Assembly (NCBI RefSeq): GCF_020535545.1
Contig: NZ_CP084752.1
Location: 372,001-436,000 of the forward strand
Direction: 5' to 3'
Length of the DNA stretch: 64,000 bases
From: Roseateles sp. XES5
Lineage (GTDB): Bacteria; Pseudomonadota; Alphaproteobacteria; Rhizobiales; Rhizobiaceae
This document shows positions 1-8,284 of the stretch, in pieces. The translations under genes were made by a program, and so were the position numbers. Each line of letters begins with the position of its first letter. The first letter of the stretch is position 1. The notes under the pieces are model-generated. The model saw nothing but the letters and a program-made list of their open reading frames with translations. It did no database searches and had not been told where the DNA came from.

Positions 1-2
1 AG

Positions 3-1142
3 CTCGGCATCAGTAACGTGCGAGTGATACGCAAACTCTTCGGGCTCGTGAAGGAGGTCGAACCTCTCCTCAGGGCATACGACAGCACAGTTTTAAAAAC
101 CGCTGCATCGACAATCATGCTGCTTGGATGGAGCTATTTTCAGCCCAAATCAGCTCCCCCGCTTGTATACTTGAAGCGAATGAATACCTATATGCCGACA
201 AAGGTCGATGAGAAACTCGACATGAGATGGCGTGACGTTCTACGCCGGTACGGATACTCATCAACCGATGATTTCGACCTGCTTCTTCTGAAGGGAATAG
301 AAAACGGCTACTTCGATGTGACAGAGATCAACCTGCAAGCGGCCCAGCTCCACCAATCAGCTGAGCGCTCTACCATGCAGACGAAGATGCAACGCATTTG
401 GGATGACTATCAGACCTCATTCACCATACCCGCCGAAGACATCCTCGACCGGTTTCACCAGTGCTACCTCGAGAACATAAACCTCATCAGCATCGGCGAA
501 ATGGCAAATCTCGAATGGTTCTTCCGTGAGCTTGGCGATGAGCGTTCGGAGGACTTGGTTGACAGGTATATCGAACAGAACCGTAACACGCCTATGGCTT
601 TCGATTACGACCGGCTAAGACGATTTGGACAGGAACTTCCCGAGGCGGTCCACCAGAAGATTGAGACAGCGCGTGCTGCTCAGGTCCCAATATTACCCCC
701 ACAAGAGCTCCTGAAAGCGTTGGCGACGCGAGGTTCTGACAAGGAAATCTTCATACCTGCCTCCAAGCTCCCGCTTGAAGAATACGTCAAGGCAATGAAA
801 GAGAACGAAGGGATGGCATTCTCTGATATTCTCACGGGTTTCCGCCAATACCTGAACACCGGCGGGCTCGACCCAGCATGTCATACCATCATGGACAAAG
901 CGGGCGAAGCCTTGAGGGAAATTGCGAAGGAAAGTCCAATCAATAACATGCGCGCCCGCCGACTGGGGCTGATTGAGCGCTTAGAGCAAAACGAGCTGGA
1001 AGCCGCCGCAGCCGCCCAAGCGGACGATCTGGCATACACGGAGCGCACGAAGACCGAAATCGATCTTACCACAGCCCGAACGTCCGGCCGCCAAGATACC
1101 CCGCCGAAGCGAGGACGAAAGTCACAAGAACGGCCACAATAG
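3..1142 (+). CDS. C-terminal part of a P-loop NTPase fold (KAP-type) protein, 5' end outside window
   Basis: The reading frame is open to the left edge, so this is the 3' part of a longer gene and the GTG at 18 is unlikely to be the true start. The first visible residues (LGISNVRVIRKL) and the following VEPLL and LLGWSYFQP stretch resemble, from memory, the segment after the ATPase core in proteins annotated as P-loop NTPase fold or KAP family. No Walker motifs lie inside the window, so ATP binding is inferred. The remaining 300 residues are soluble, helical and charged, ending in a basic tail (PPKRGRKSQERPQ). Codon use is mixed and less GC-rich than downstream genes, suggesting acquired DNA. 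The 3' end overlaps a convergent small membrane-protein gene. KAP proteins are often associated with membranes and occur in mobile or defence contexts; the function here is unknown. Confidence 0.5.
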   Translation, partial: LGISNVRVIRKLFGLVKEVEPLLRAYDSTVLKTAASTIMLLGWSYFQPKSAPPLVYLKRMNTYMPTKVDEKLDMRWRDVLRRYGYSSTDDFDLLLLKGIENGYFDVTEINLQAAQLHQSAERSTMQTKMQRIWDDYQTSFTIPAEDILDRFHQCYLENINLISIGEMANLEWFFRELGDERSEDLVDRYIEQNRNTPMAFDYDRLRRFGQELPEAVHQKIETARAAQVPILPPQELLKALATRGSDKEIFIPASKLPLEEYVKAMKENEGMAFSDILTGFRQYLNTGGLDPACHTIMDKAGEALREIAKESPINNMRARRLGLIERLEQNELEAAAAAQADDLAYTERTKTEIDLTTARTSGRQDTPPKRGRKSQERPQ

Positions 1143-1209
1143 CAAAGCGACCATGGGCGCCGGCCTTGATGCCGAGAATTTCGAGGAAGAGGGAGTCTTT
1201 GCTTTCCAT
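1066..1209 (-). CDS. 47-residue single-pass membrane microprotein
   Basis: Leftward ATG frame of 47 codons that starts MESKDSLFLEILGIKAG and ends GGRTFGLW. Residues about 22-39 (FAIVAVLVTFVLASAGYL) form one convincing transmembrane helix with a charged N-terminal side. A ribosome binding site (AAGGA) sits 8 bases before the ATG, which is the main reason for accepting so short a gene. Its last 77 bases are antisense to the end of the upstream P-loop NTPase gene, so the two genes converge and overlap. Size and topology fit a small anchor, a holin-like protein or a toxin-like peptide; nothing in the sequence decides between these. The family is not recognised. Confidence 0.5.
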   Translation of the reverse strand: MESKDSLFLEILGIKAGAHGRFAIVAVLVTFVLASAGYLGGRTFGLW

Positions 1210-1352
1210 TGCGCGGTCCTTTCACCAAAAGAAATGGATGAAAGTCGCTGCTAGCTGCTACGCAGTGTGCAGGTGATTCGGGCGGCGGTGGAAGTACAAA
1301 ACAATCTCCCACAGATATTCACATATAGTCACACAAATACGACCGGTGAAAA

Positions 1353-1808
1353 ATGCTTGTTTCAGGACCAGAACGCTACGAGATCAGCTACACCCCGAAG
1401 GCCTTCACCGTCTTGTGCGCAAAAGGTACAACCAAATTCTCTGGGCTCAGCACATCCAATCTGCCCAAGCTCTATATAGCTTCGATCGATGGTATCCCTG
1501 TTTATGTGGGCATGACCAAACAATCGATCCGAGCACGGCTGCGATATGGCTGGAAAGCAGACGGGAAAGATGGTTTCTACGGGTACGCTTGGCGCCATCA
1601 TGGCTCTAAAGCCACGCTGGACGTTTGGCAGCACACTGACGCCATAGAGCGGAATGAGAGAGATATTGAGACGGTAGAGGCCGAGGTCGTATTCCTTATG
1701 CGGCAAGCAGGCCAATGGCCCGCCTTTCAAACCGAGATCCACTTCTACCCCTCAAACGACGAGCATCGGCGGATCGCATCCGAGATCGTCAGCCGGTACA
1801 ATCTCTAG
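1353..1808 (+). CDS. GIY-YIG-like nuclease domain protein
   Basis: A 151-residue protein with a GIY-YIG-like core: LYIASIDGIPVYVGMTKQSI at about 40-59 matches the YI(x)n-YVG-T pattern, followed by the expected arginines (RARLRYG), a central GYAWRHH segment and a late acidic helix (VEAEVVFLMR) that would hold the metal-binding glutamate. The C-terminal QTEIHF is typical of a subgroup of such proteins, although the residue before EIHF may be Asn in relatives (from memory). Nothing else is fused to the domain, so targeting is unknown; stand-alone members are linked to DNA cleavage or repair. The start at 1353 is followed by a full domain; the Shine-Dalgarno (CCGGTGAAAA) is weak. It overlaps the end of the convergent gene at 1805 by 4 bases. 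Confidence 0.6.
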   Translation: MLVSGPERYEISYTPKAFTVLCAKGTTKFSGLSTSNLPKLYIASIDGIPVYVGMTKQSIRARLRYGWKADGKDGFYGYAWRHHGSKATLDVWQHTDAIERNERDIETVEAEVVFLMRQAGQWPAFQTEIHFYPSNDEHRRIASEIVSRYNL

Positions 1809-2038
1809 CGCCGCTTACGACAGGTCTTGCGGACGATGACGCGGCGCATCTCAAGGCCAAAGTAGTCAAGGATCTTATGGCCGGGATTGCCGTACTCGCG
1901 CGGCGCTTTGTTCACGAGCTGCTGGGATACACCGATTTTGAGGGCAGTTTCATTCTGGGTGGTTTCCTTTTGCGCCAGTTCACCAACCATCCGGCGGACC
2001 TCTCCAGCCTTCAGCACTTCGATCATTTCAGTTTTCAT
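1805..2038 (-). CDS. Small protein with a possible helix-turn-helix
   Basis: A 77-residue leftward frame beginning MKTEMIEVLKAGEVRRMVGE. Residues about 25-50 (QNETALKIGVSQQLVNKAPR) have the spacing of a helix-turn-helix of the kind found in phage and plasmid regulators (ALKIGVSQQ then a second helix). The basic C-terminus (RRVIVRKTCRKRR) would fit nucleic acid binding. The ATG at 2038 was preferred to a TTG at 2056 because it gives a compact domain. The gene follows the 2057-2269 frame with 18 bases between them and probably shares its transcript. An 18-base palindrome upstream of that pair is a candidate operator. Family not recognised; the HTH is inferred from pattern only. Confidence 0.4.
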   Translation of the reverse strand: MKTEMIEVLKAGEVRRMVGELAQKETTQNETALKIGVSQQLVNKAPREYGNPGHKILDYFGLEMRRVIVRKTCRKRR

Positions 2039-2056
2039 GGCTAACCGCCTCAGCAA

Positions 2057-2269
2057 TCAGCTCATTGAGTTCCTCAAGAGAAGGCTGGACAGGTCGGGCT
2101 TGGCCATGGGGATTTCCAAGGCCCGAGCCTTTCGCTCGACCTCATCTATTTCGCGCGGACGGAAGGGGTGGAATTCCTCTAGCTCCCATCGCCATCCCCT
2201 TGTGTCGAGACGGACGGAATTCGGCCGCCCTGCCTTGTCAACAGGTCTGGATTTAAAGGCGAGTGGCAT
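2057..2269 (-). CDS. Hypothetical 70-residue protein
   Basis: Short leftward frame starting MPLAFKSRPVDKAGRPNSVR and ending SLLLRNSMS. It is soluble, charged and Trp-containing (RGWRWELEEFHPF), with no membrane segment or recognised motif. A plausible ribosome binding site (AGGAA) precedes the ATG at 2269. A longer frame reaching 2503 exists, but its extra N-terminal part is of low quality and antisense to the convincing gene at 2451, so the inner start was preferred. It probably forms an operon with the possible HTH gene at 1805-2038. Function unknown. Confidence 0.3.
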   Translation of the reverse strand: MPLAFKSRPVDKAGRPNSVRLDTRGWRWELEEFHPFRPREIDEVERKARALEIPMAKPDLSSLLLRNSMS

Positions 2270-2347
2270 CTTCCAGTTCCTGCAACAGTAGTGATACAGT
2301 AGCAGCGTATGGAAGCGCTCATTCCCGATTTGCGGGGGCGGCTCCGC

Positions 2348-2367
2348 CCTGTCACCCAGGTGACAGG
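2348..2367. promoter_or_regulatory. Perfect inverted repeat, candidate operator
   Basis: CCTGTCACC-CA-GGTGACAGG is a perfect 9+9 base palindrome with a 2-base centre. It lies between the divergent genes at 2269 (leftward) and 2451 (rightward). Half-sites of this length and the short spacer fit a dimeric HTH regulator. It is preceded by a GC-rich hairpin (GGGCGG...CCGCCC) and has no T tract, so it is not a terminator. Confidence 0.45.
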
Positions 2368-2450
2368 CAGGGGCGTTCGGGGATGAAATAGTCGCAGCCA
2401 TTGGGGCCGACGCCGAATGGCGCGCGCCTCGCCCGGAGAGAGGAAAAACA

Positions 2451-2735
2451 ATGGCAAGAACGACCGAAGAGTGGGCCGGCCTGCTCGGCAGTACGCTTTG
2501 CAAGATGGCGCGCGTCTATGGCACGGACGCCCCCGACGCCTACCTGCCCGAGGATTGCTACCCCGTCATCGAAAAGACCTTCGAGGTGGCGATGAAGGAA
2601 GCGCGCGCGGAGGGCTATGCCGCCGCCATGCGCGACATGCAGCAGAACCGCCCGGCCCGCAGCGCCGGCGCACCGCGCCTGACGGTGATCGGCCAGGTCA
2701 TGCGGGTCTTCCCGCTCGGCCGCCGCTTCGCCTGA
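2451..2735 (+). CDS. Small conserved-looking hypothetical protein (94 aa)
   Basis: Begins MARTTEEWAGLLGSTLCKMA with a good purine-rich ribosome binding site (GGAGAGAGGAAA) just upstream. GC content and codon use match the core genome, unlike the patch to its left, so the boundary of the accessory segment lies just before it. The protein is soluble, with an acidic N-terminal half (DAPDAYLPEDCYPVIEKTFE), an alanine-rich helix and an arginine-rich end (RVFPLGRRFA). No domain recognised. A GC hairpin follows the stop at about 2753-2775. Confidence 0.55.
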   Translation: MARTTEEWAGLLGSTLCKMARVYGTDAPDAYLPEDCYPVIEKTFEVAMKEARAEGYAAAMRDMQQNRPARSAGAPRLTVIGQVMRVFPLGRRFA

Positions 2736-2917
2736 GCGATCCCCTCTCCTGCGGCGCCGCGTCTTTGCGGCGCTGCCGGTTGCGCGAAGTTGCGCATCGT
2801 CAAGTCCGGTCGCTTTGTTAGTTCAGCACACGCAAAATTAACCGCGCAATCCGATAGTTACGCCGACTGACCTTCCCCCGGCGCCGGCTTTTGCCGCGCC
2901 CCATCCGACGGCGTTTC

Positions 2918-3991
2918 ATGAGTAGCAAAGCCACCCCAGTCTCCAGGGACACCCAGCCGGCCGTTCCGCCGATCATGGCGCGCATCGCCCATGTCATGGC
3001 CAATCTCGGCATCGCCGCCCTGCCGCGCAATTACGAACTGCTGTTCGAGGCGCTGAACGGCAATGCGGGCGTGGCGCGCGAGATCGCCGCGCTCGGCAAG
3101 GCGCCCGAGCAGGGCGCGCTCGATGCCGTCGCGCTGCGCCATTCGCTGCCCACCCACAATGTCCTTGCCGCCGGGCAGGCCGCCGGCGAAGCCGTGCAGT
3201 TGCTGTCGGAGATCGCCCGCACCGCGGACGAAAGCCATCGCCAGCGCGCCGCCGCCGTGCAGGAGCTGGAAGAGATCGCCGCGCGCATGAACCGCGACCC
3301 GGTGCTCGGCATTTCCGATTTCGCCAGCGACACGGTGCGCCTGCTCTCGCTGGTGCGCGACATTCTCGGCACCGACCGGCTCGCCGCCCTGCGCATGGGC
3401 GACCTCCAGGCCCATCTCGACGGCCTGCGCTCCGGCCTTGCCGTCAGCCGCGAGGCGCTGACGCACGATCCGGTGACCGGCCTTGCCAATCATGCCGCGC
3501 TGCTCGGCCGCCTCCGGGGCTTCTTCAAGGACGAGGCGGCGGAAGGCACGGCTGCGCTGCTGCTCTTCCGGGTCGAACAGCTGAAGGACTTCGCCGAAAG
3601 CCATCCGGCGGGCGCGGCGGAAAAGACGCTGAAGCGGCTCGCCGCCATCTTCCGCCGCTCGGTGAAGAAGGAAGACTTCGTCGCCCGCACCGCGCCCGAC
3701 GCCTTCTGCCTGCTGCTGCGCAATGTCGACCGGGAGATCGCCGTCACCATCGCGCGCCGCGTCGCCGCGCGGGTCGCGGAAAAGCCCTTCCCCTTCATGG
3801 ACCGCGAGTTGCCGGCCGGCTTCCTGACGCTGACGGCGGGCGTGGCGATGAGCGATTCGGCGCAGACCCCCGCCGCCTTCTACGATCAGGCCGACCAGGC
3901 GCTCGCCTATGCGGCCGAAAGCGGCATCGCGCTGCGCATCTATTCGGCGGAAGTCGCCGAACGCGCGGGCCGCACCTACAAGGGCCAATAG
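2918..3991 (+). CDS. Degenerate GGDEF-domain protein
   Basis: A 357-residue soluble protein. The N-terminal half is helical and starts with a segment (ARIAHVMANLGIAALPRNYE) I associate with rhizobial GGDEF proteins. From about residue 183 the DPVTGLANHAALL stretch matches the D-x-LTGL-x-NR opening of a GGDEF fold. The catalytic loop, normally RxGGDEF, reads RTAPDAF at about 255-262, so the residues binding GTP phosphate and metal are lost. The later ITxGVA-like strand (LTLTAGVAMSD) and DQADQALAYA helix are kept. It is therefore probably not a diguanylate cyclase but a c-di-GMP or protein-binding relic. The ATG at 2918 was chosen over a TTG at 2891; no strong Shine-Dalgarno is visible. A terminator follows directly. 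Confidence 0.7.
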   Translation: MSSKATPVSRDTQPAVPPIMARIAHVMANLGIAALPRNYELLFEALNGNAGVAREIAALGKAPEQGALDAVALRHSLPTHNVLAAGQAAGEAVQLLSEIARTADESHRQRAAAVQELEEIAARMNRDPVLGISDFASDTVRLLSLVRDILGTDRLAALRMGDLQAHLDGLRSGLAVSREALTHDPVTGLANHAALLGRLRGFFKDEAAEGTAALLLFRVEQLKDFAESHPAGAAEKTLKRLAAIFRRSVKKEDFVARTAPDAFCLLLRNVDREIAVTIARRVAARVAEKPFPFMDRELPAGFLTLTAGVAMSDSAQTPAAFYDQADQALAYAAESGIALRIYSAEVAERAGRTYKGQ

Positions 3992-3992
3992 C

Positions 3993-4015
3993 GCGGCCCT
4001 GATGGCCGCATTTTT
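3993..4015 (+). terminator. Rho-independent terminator after GGDEF gene
   Basis: GCGGCC, five-base loop, GGCCGC, then ATTTTT starts two bases after the stop codon of the GGDEF-like gene. Confidence 0.65.
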
Positions 4016-4075
4016 CGACAAAATGTGAGCGCAAACCGCTTCGCACTTTTGCGGAAATTGCTCTATAGACCCGGC

Positions 4076-5962
4076 ATGATCACGATTTCCGGCCTCACCG
4101 CCCGCGTTGCCGGGCGTCTCCTCATCGATAACGCCACCCTTTCGCTGCCGAGCGGCGTGAAAGTGGGCATCATCGGCCCCAACGGCGCCGGCAAGTCCAC
4201 GCTGTTCCGCGTCATCACCGGCCAGCTTGCCGCCGAAGCCGGCAGCATTTCGCTGCCGAAGAACGCGCGCATCGGCCAGGTGGCGCAGGAAGCGCCGGGC
4301 ACGGACGACTCCCTCATCGAGATCGTGCTGGCCGCCGATACGGAGCGCGCCAGCCTTCTCAAGGAAGCCGAGACGGCGAGCGACCCGCACCGCATCGCGG
4401 AAATCCAGACGCGGCTTGCCGATATCGGCGCCCATTCGGCGGAAGCGCGCGCGGCGAGCATCCTTGCCGGCCTCGGCTTCGACCACGAGGCGCAGCAGCG
4501 CCCGGCCAAGAGCTTTTCCGGCGGCTGGCGCATGCGCGTGGCGCTCGCCTCGGTGCTGTTCTCCGAGCCGGACCTCCTGCTGCTGGACGAACCGACCAAC
4601 TATCTCGACCTCGAAGGCACGCTCTGGCTGGAAGACTATGTGCGGCGCTATCCGCACACCGTCATCATCATCAGCCACGACCGGGACCTCCTCAACACCG
4701 CCGTCAACGCCATCGTGCATCTCGACCAGCAGAAGCTGACCTTCTATCGCGGCTCCTACGACCAGTTCGAGCGCCAGAAGGCGGAAGCCGACGAATTGCA
4801 GATGAAGGCGAAGGCCAAGAACGAGGCCGCGCGCAAGCACCTGCAGAAGTTCATCGACCGCTTCAAGGCCAAGGCCAGCAAGGCCAAGCAGGCGCAGAGC
4901 CGGGTCAAGGCCCTGGAGCGCATGGGCACGGTCGCGGCGGTCGTGGAAACCCACGTCCAGCCGATCACCTTCCCCGAGCCGGAAAAGCAGCCCGCCTCGC
5001 CCATCGTCGCCATCGAGGGCGGCGCGGTCGGCTATGTGCCGGGCAAGCCGATCCTCAAGCAGATCAACCTTCGCATCGACAATGACGACCGCATCGCCCT
5101 GCTCGGCTCGAACGGCAACGGCAAGTCGACCTTCGCCAAGTTCATCTCCGGCCGGCTGGAAGCCGAGACGGGCGCGGTCAAGCGCGCGCCGGGCCTCAAG
5201 ATCGGCTTCTTCGCCCAGCACCAGCTCGACGACCTCATGCCCGAGCAGTCGCCGGTGGAGCATGTGCGCCGGCTGATGCCGGAGGCGCCAGAGGCCAAGG
5301 TGCGCGCCCGCGTCGCGCAGATGGGTCTTGCCACCGAGAAGATGTCGACCGCCGCCAAGGACCTGTCGGGCGGCGAGAAGGCCCGCCTGCTGATGGGCCT
5401 TGCCGCCTTCGACGCGCCGAACCTTCTCATCCTCGACGAGCCGACCAACCATCTCGACATCGACAGCCGCCGCGCGCTGATCGAGGCGCTGAACGACTAT
5501 GACGGCGCCGTCATCCTGATCTCGCACGACCGGCACCTGATCGAGGCGACCGTCGACCGGCTCTGGCTGGTCAACAACGGCACCGTCAAATCCTTCGACG
5601 GCGACATGGAGGAATATCGCGGCCTTATCGTCCAGTCCGGCAAGCGGGACGAGAAGGACAAGCCCGCCGCCGCCGGGGGCGAAGCCAACAAGGCGGAACT
5701 GCGCAAGGCCAATGCCGACCGGCGCGCCCAGCTCGCCCCGCTGAAGAAAAAGATCAACGAAATCGAATCCCTGACGGGAAAACTGCAGAAGCAGATTCAG
5801 CTTCTTGATGCGGAACTTGCGGACCCCGCGCTCTACGAGAAAAATCCGGCCAAGGCCGCCGAGAAGGCCAAGCTCCGCTCCATGGCCGTCGACAAGCTCA
5901 ACGACGCCGAGGAGCAGTGGCTGGAGCTTTCGTCCGAATATGAGGAGGCGATGGCCGGCTGA
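4076..5962 (+). CDS. ABC-F family ATP-binding protein
   Basis: A 628-residue soluble protein with two ABC ATPase domains and no membrane segments, the layout of ABC-F translation factors (Uup, EttA, YheS types). Domain 1 has Walker A GPNGAGKST near residue 35, a signature-like SFSGGWRMR near 147 and Walker B LLLDEPTNYLDL near 170. A charged helical linker (about 235-310) follows. Domain 2 has GSNGNGKST near 344, LSGGEKARL near 431 and LILDEPTNHLDI near 454. The C-terminal 90 residues are predicted coiled coil (LKKKINEIESLTGKLQKQIQ), as in Uup/YheS. Known members act on the ribosomal E site. The ATG at 4076 gives the standard start MITISGLTARVAGR; a GTG 17 codons upstream was rejected. It appears monocistronic. 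Confidence 0.9.
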   Translation: MITISGLTARVAGRLLIDNATLSLPSGVKVGIIGPNGAGKSTLFRVITGQLAAEAGSISLPKNARIGQVAQEAPGTDDSLIEIVLAADTERASLLKEAETASDPHRIAEIQTRLADIGAHSAEARAASILAGLGFDHEAQQRPAKSFSGGWRMRVALASVLFSEPDLLLLDEPTNYLDLEGTLWLEDYVRRYPHTVIIISHDRDLLNTAVNAIVHLDQQKLTFYRGSYDQFERQKAEADELQMKAKAKNEAARKHLQKFIDRFKAKASKAKQAQSRVKALERMGTVAAVVETHVQPITFPEPEKQPASPIVAIEGGAVGYVPGKPILKQINLRIDNDDRIALLGSNGNGKSTFAKFISGRLEAETGAVKRAPGLKIGFFAQHQLDDLMPEQSPVEHVRRLMPEAPEAKVRARVAQMGLATEKMSTAAKDLSGGEKARLLMGLAAFDAPNLLILDEPTNHLDIDSRRALIEALNDYDGAVILISHDRHLIEATVDRLWLVNNGTVKSFDGDMEEYRGLIVQSGKRDEKDKPAAAGGEANKAELRKANADRRAQLAPLKKKINEIESLTGKLQKQIQLLDAELADPALYEKNPAKAAEKAKLRSMAVDKLNDAEEQWLELSSEYEEAMAG

Positions 5963-6017
5963 TCCGGCCTCGCTTACAAGAAATGCCTGAAAAACAGGCA
6001 GATAGCCGGGCGCGCGC

Positions 6018-6037
6018 CCTACGACGAAAGTCGTAGG
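6018..6037. terminator. Strong GNRA-capped hairpin after ABC-F gene
   Basis: CCTACGAC-GAAA-GTCGTAGG, flanked by further G/C pairing, 55 bases beyond the ABC-F stop and before the TRAP binding-protein gene. The T tract afterwards is short (CCTTTCC), so termination is possible but not certain. Confidence 0.4.
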
Positions 6038-6071
6038 CGGGCCTTTCCGGCTTCTTCGTTCCGCGGCTTGA

Positions 6072-7262
<1,191 letters not shown>

Positions 7263-7287
7263 GCGGATCGGCATCGAAGCGGAAACG

Positions 7288-7314
7288 AACCCCGGGGCTT
7301 CCCCGGGGTTTTTC
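7288..7314 (+). terminator. Terminator after TRAP binding-protein gene
   Basis: Ten-base perfect stem AACCCCGGGG / CCCCGGGGTT with loop CTT, followed by TTTC. It lies between the convergent TRAP gene and GNAT gene. Confidence 0.8.
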
Positions 7315-7334
7315 TTTGCGCGCTGCGCGGCCGC

Positions 7335-7790
7335 TCAAACGGACGGACCGGAGATCGCCTTCTCGAAGAACACGCGATTGAAGCCGTCCTCCGTGCGGCG
7401 CGCCACCTCGACGTAGCCGAGCCTTGGATAGATCGCGAGATTTTCGGTCATCTTCTCGTTCGTGTAGAGATGGACGGCGGAAAGGCCGCGCCGCAGCGTC
7501 TCCGCCTCGCAGAAGCCGATCAACGCCTTGCCGACGCCACGCCCGGCCGCCTCCGGCAGCACGGCGACGCTCTCCAGCAGCATGTGGTCGCCCTCGGGCA
7601 GGAAGATGATGAAGCCCTGGAAGGTATCGCCCTCCACCGCGACATGCACCGTGCCGCCCCTGATCTCCGCGGCGAAATCGGCAAGCATCGGCGCGGGCTT
7701 GCGGCCGATGGCGGCGACGTAACGCGCATAGGCCCTGTCGGCGCAGTCGCGGATCCAGGCCTCGTCGTCCGGCCGGGCAAGCCTGATCAT
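7335..7790 (-). CDS. GNAT family N-acetyltransferase
   Basis: A 151-residue single-domain acetyltransferase. The acetyl-CoA binding motif A is clear: a beta strand LLESVAVLPEAAGRGVGKAL at about 70-89 with the R/Q-x-x-G-x-G/A loop (GRGVGKALI), and the late LYTNEKMTENLAIYPRLGY segment fits motif B. The substrate cannot be told from sequence. Its start codon overlaps the stop codon of the upstream VOC gene by 4 bases, so the two are translationally coupled. Convergent with the TRAP binding-protein gene, sharing the intervening hairpin. Confidence 0.88.
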   Translation of the reverse strand: MIRLARPDDEAWIRDCADRAYARYVAAIGRKPAPMLADFAAEIRGGTVHVAVEGDTFQGFIIFLPEGDHMLLESVAVLPEAAGRGVGKALIGFCEAETLRRGLSAVHLYTNEKMTENLAIYPRLGYVEVARRTEDGFNRVFFEKAISGPSV

Positions 7791-8200
7791 TGCTGTCCCT
7801 CCCCTCGTTCCCTCTCCGCCGTCGGTGGCAGGTCCTGCGGTTCGCCGATCTCCACGGCATGGCGGTCCGGATCGTAAAACCGGAACACGCGCTGGCCCCA
7901 GGCCTGCTTTTCGACGGGATGGATCAGCTCGACATGCGGCGCGATGGCCGCGAAGGCGGCGTCGATATCGTCATGCTCGAAATAGAGCAGCAGGTTCTTC
8001 CGCCCATAGGGCGCGTCCGTCTCCGAAGCCTCGCCCCACACCGTGCGTTCCAGCGCCGGGCCTTCATGAAGGGCAAAGCCCGTCTCGAACAGAACGAAGC
8101 TGCCGAAGTCCTCCAGGACGGTCAGGCCGAGGCGCTCTTCGTAGAACCGGCGCGCACGGGCGATGTCGCGGACGAAGGGGATGGGATTGACGAAGCGCAT
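7787..8200 (-). CDS. VOC (glyoxalase/bleomycin resistance) family protein
   Basis: A 137-residue protein built of two beta-alpha-beta-beta-beta units. It begins MRFVNPIPFVRDIARARRFY, the usual first VOC strand and helix (FVRDIARARRFYEERLGL), and ends with the paired strands of the second unit (RVFRFYDPDRHAVEIGE), where the last Glu is the usual metal ligand. Such proteins act on or bind small electrophiles; the substrate here is unknown. It is the first gene of a two-gene operon with the GNAT gene. The ATG lies downstream of a terminator for the TRAP permease operon, so it needs its own promoter in the short gap 8201-8225. Confidence 0.85.
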   Translation of the reverse strand: MRFVNPIPFVRDIARARRFYEERLGLTVLEDFGSFVLFETGFALHEGPALERTVWGEASETDAPYGRKNLLLYFEHDDIDAAFAAIAPHVELIHPVEKQAWGQRVFRFYDPDRHAVEIGEPQDLPPTAERERGEGQQ

Positions 8201-8225
8201 CAGGGGTCCTGCCTTGCGGTCATGG

Positions 8226-8257
8226 AAAAACCGCCTGCAACGAGGTTACAGGCGGTT
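8226..8257 (-). terminator. Terminator of the TRAP permease operon
   Basis: Stem AACCGCCTG / CAGGCGGTT with an 11-base loop, followed on the minus strand by a run of five Ts. It lies 28 bases after the dctM-like stop codon. Confidence 0.75.
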
Positions 8258-8284
8258 CATCGGCGTCGGCAATCGAATTTGCCG

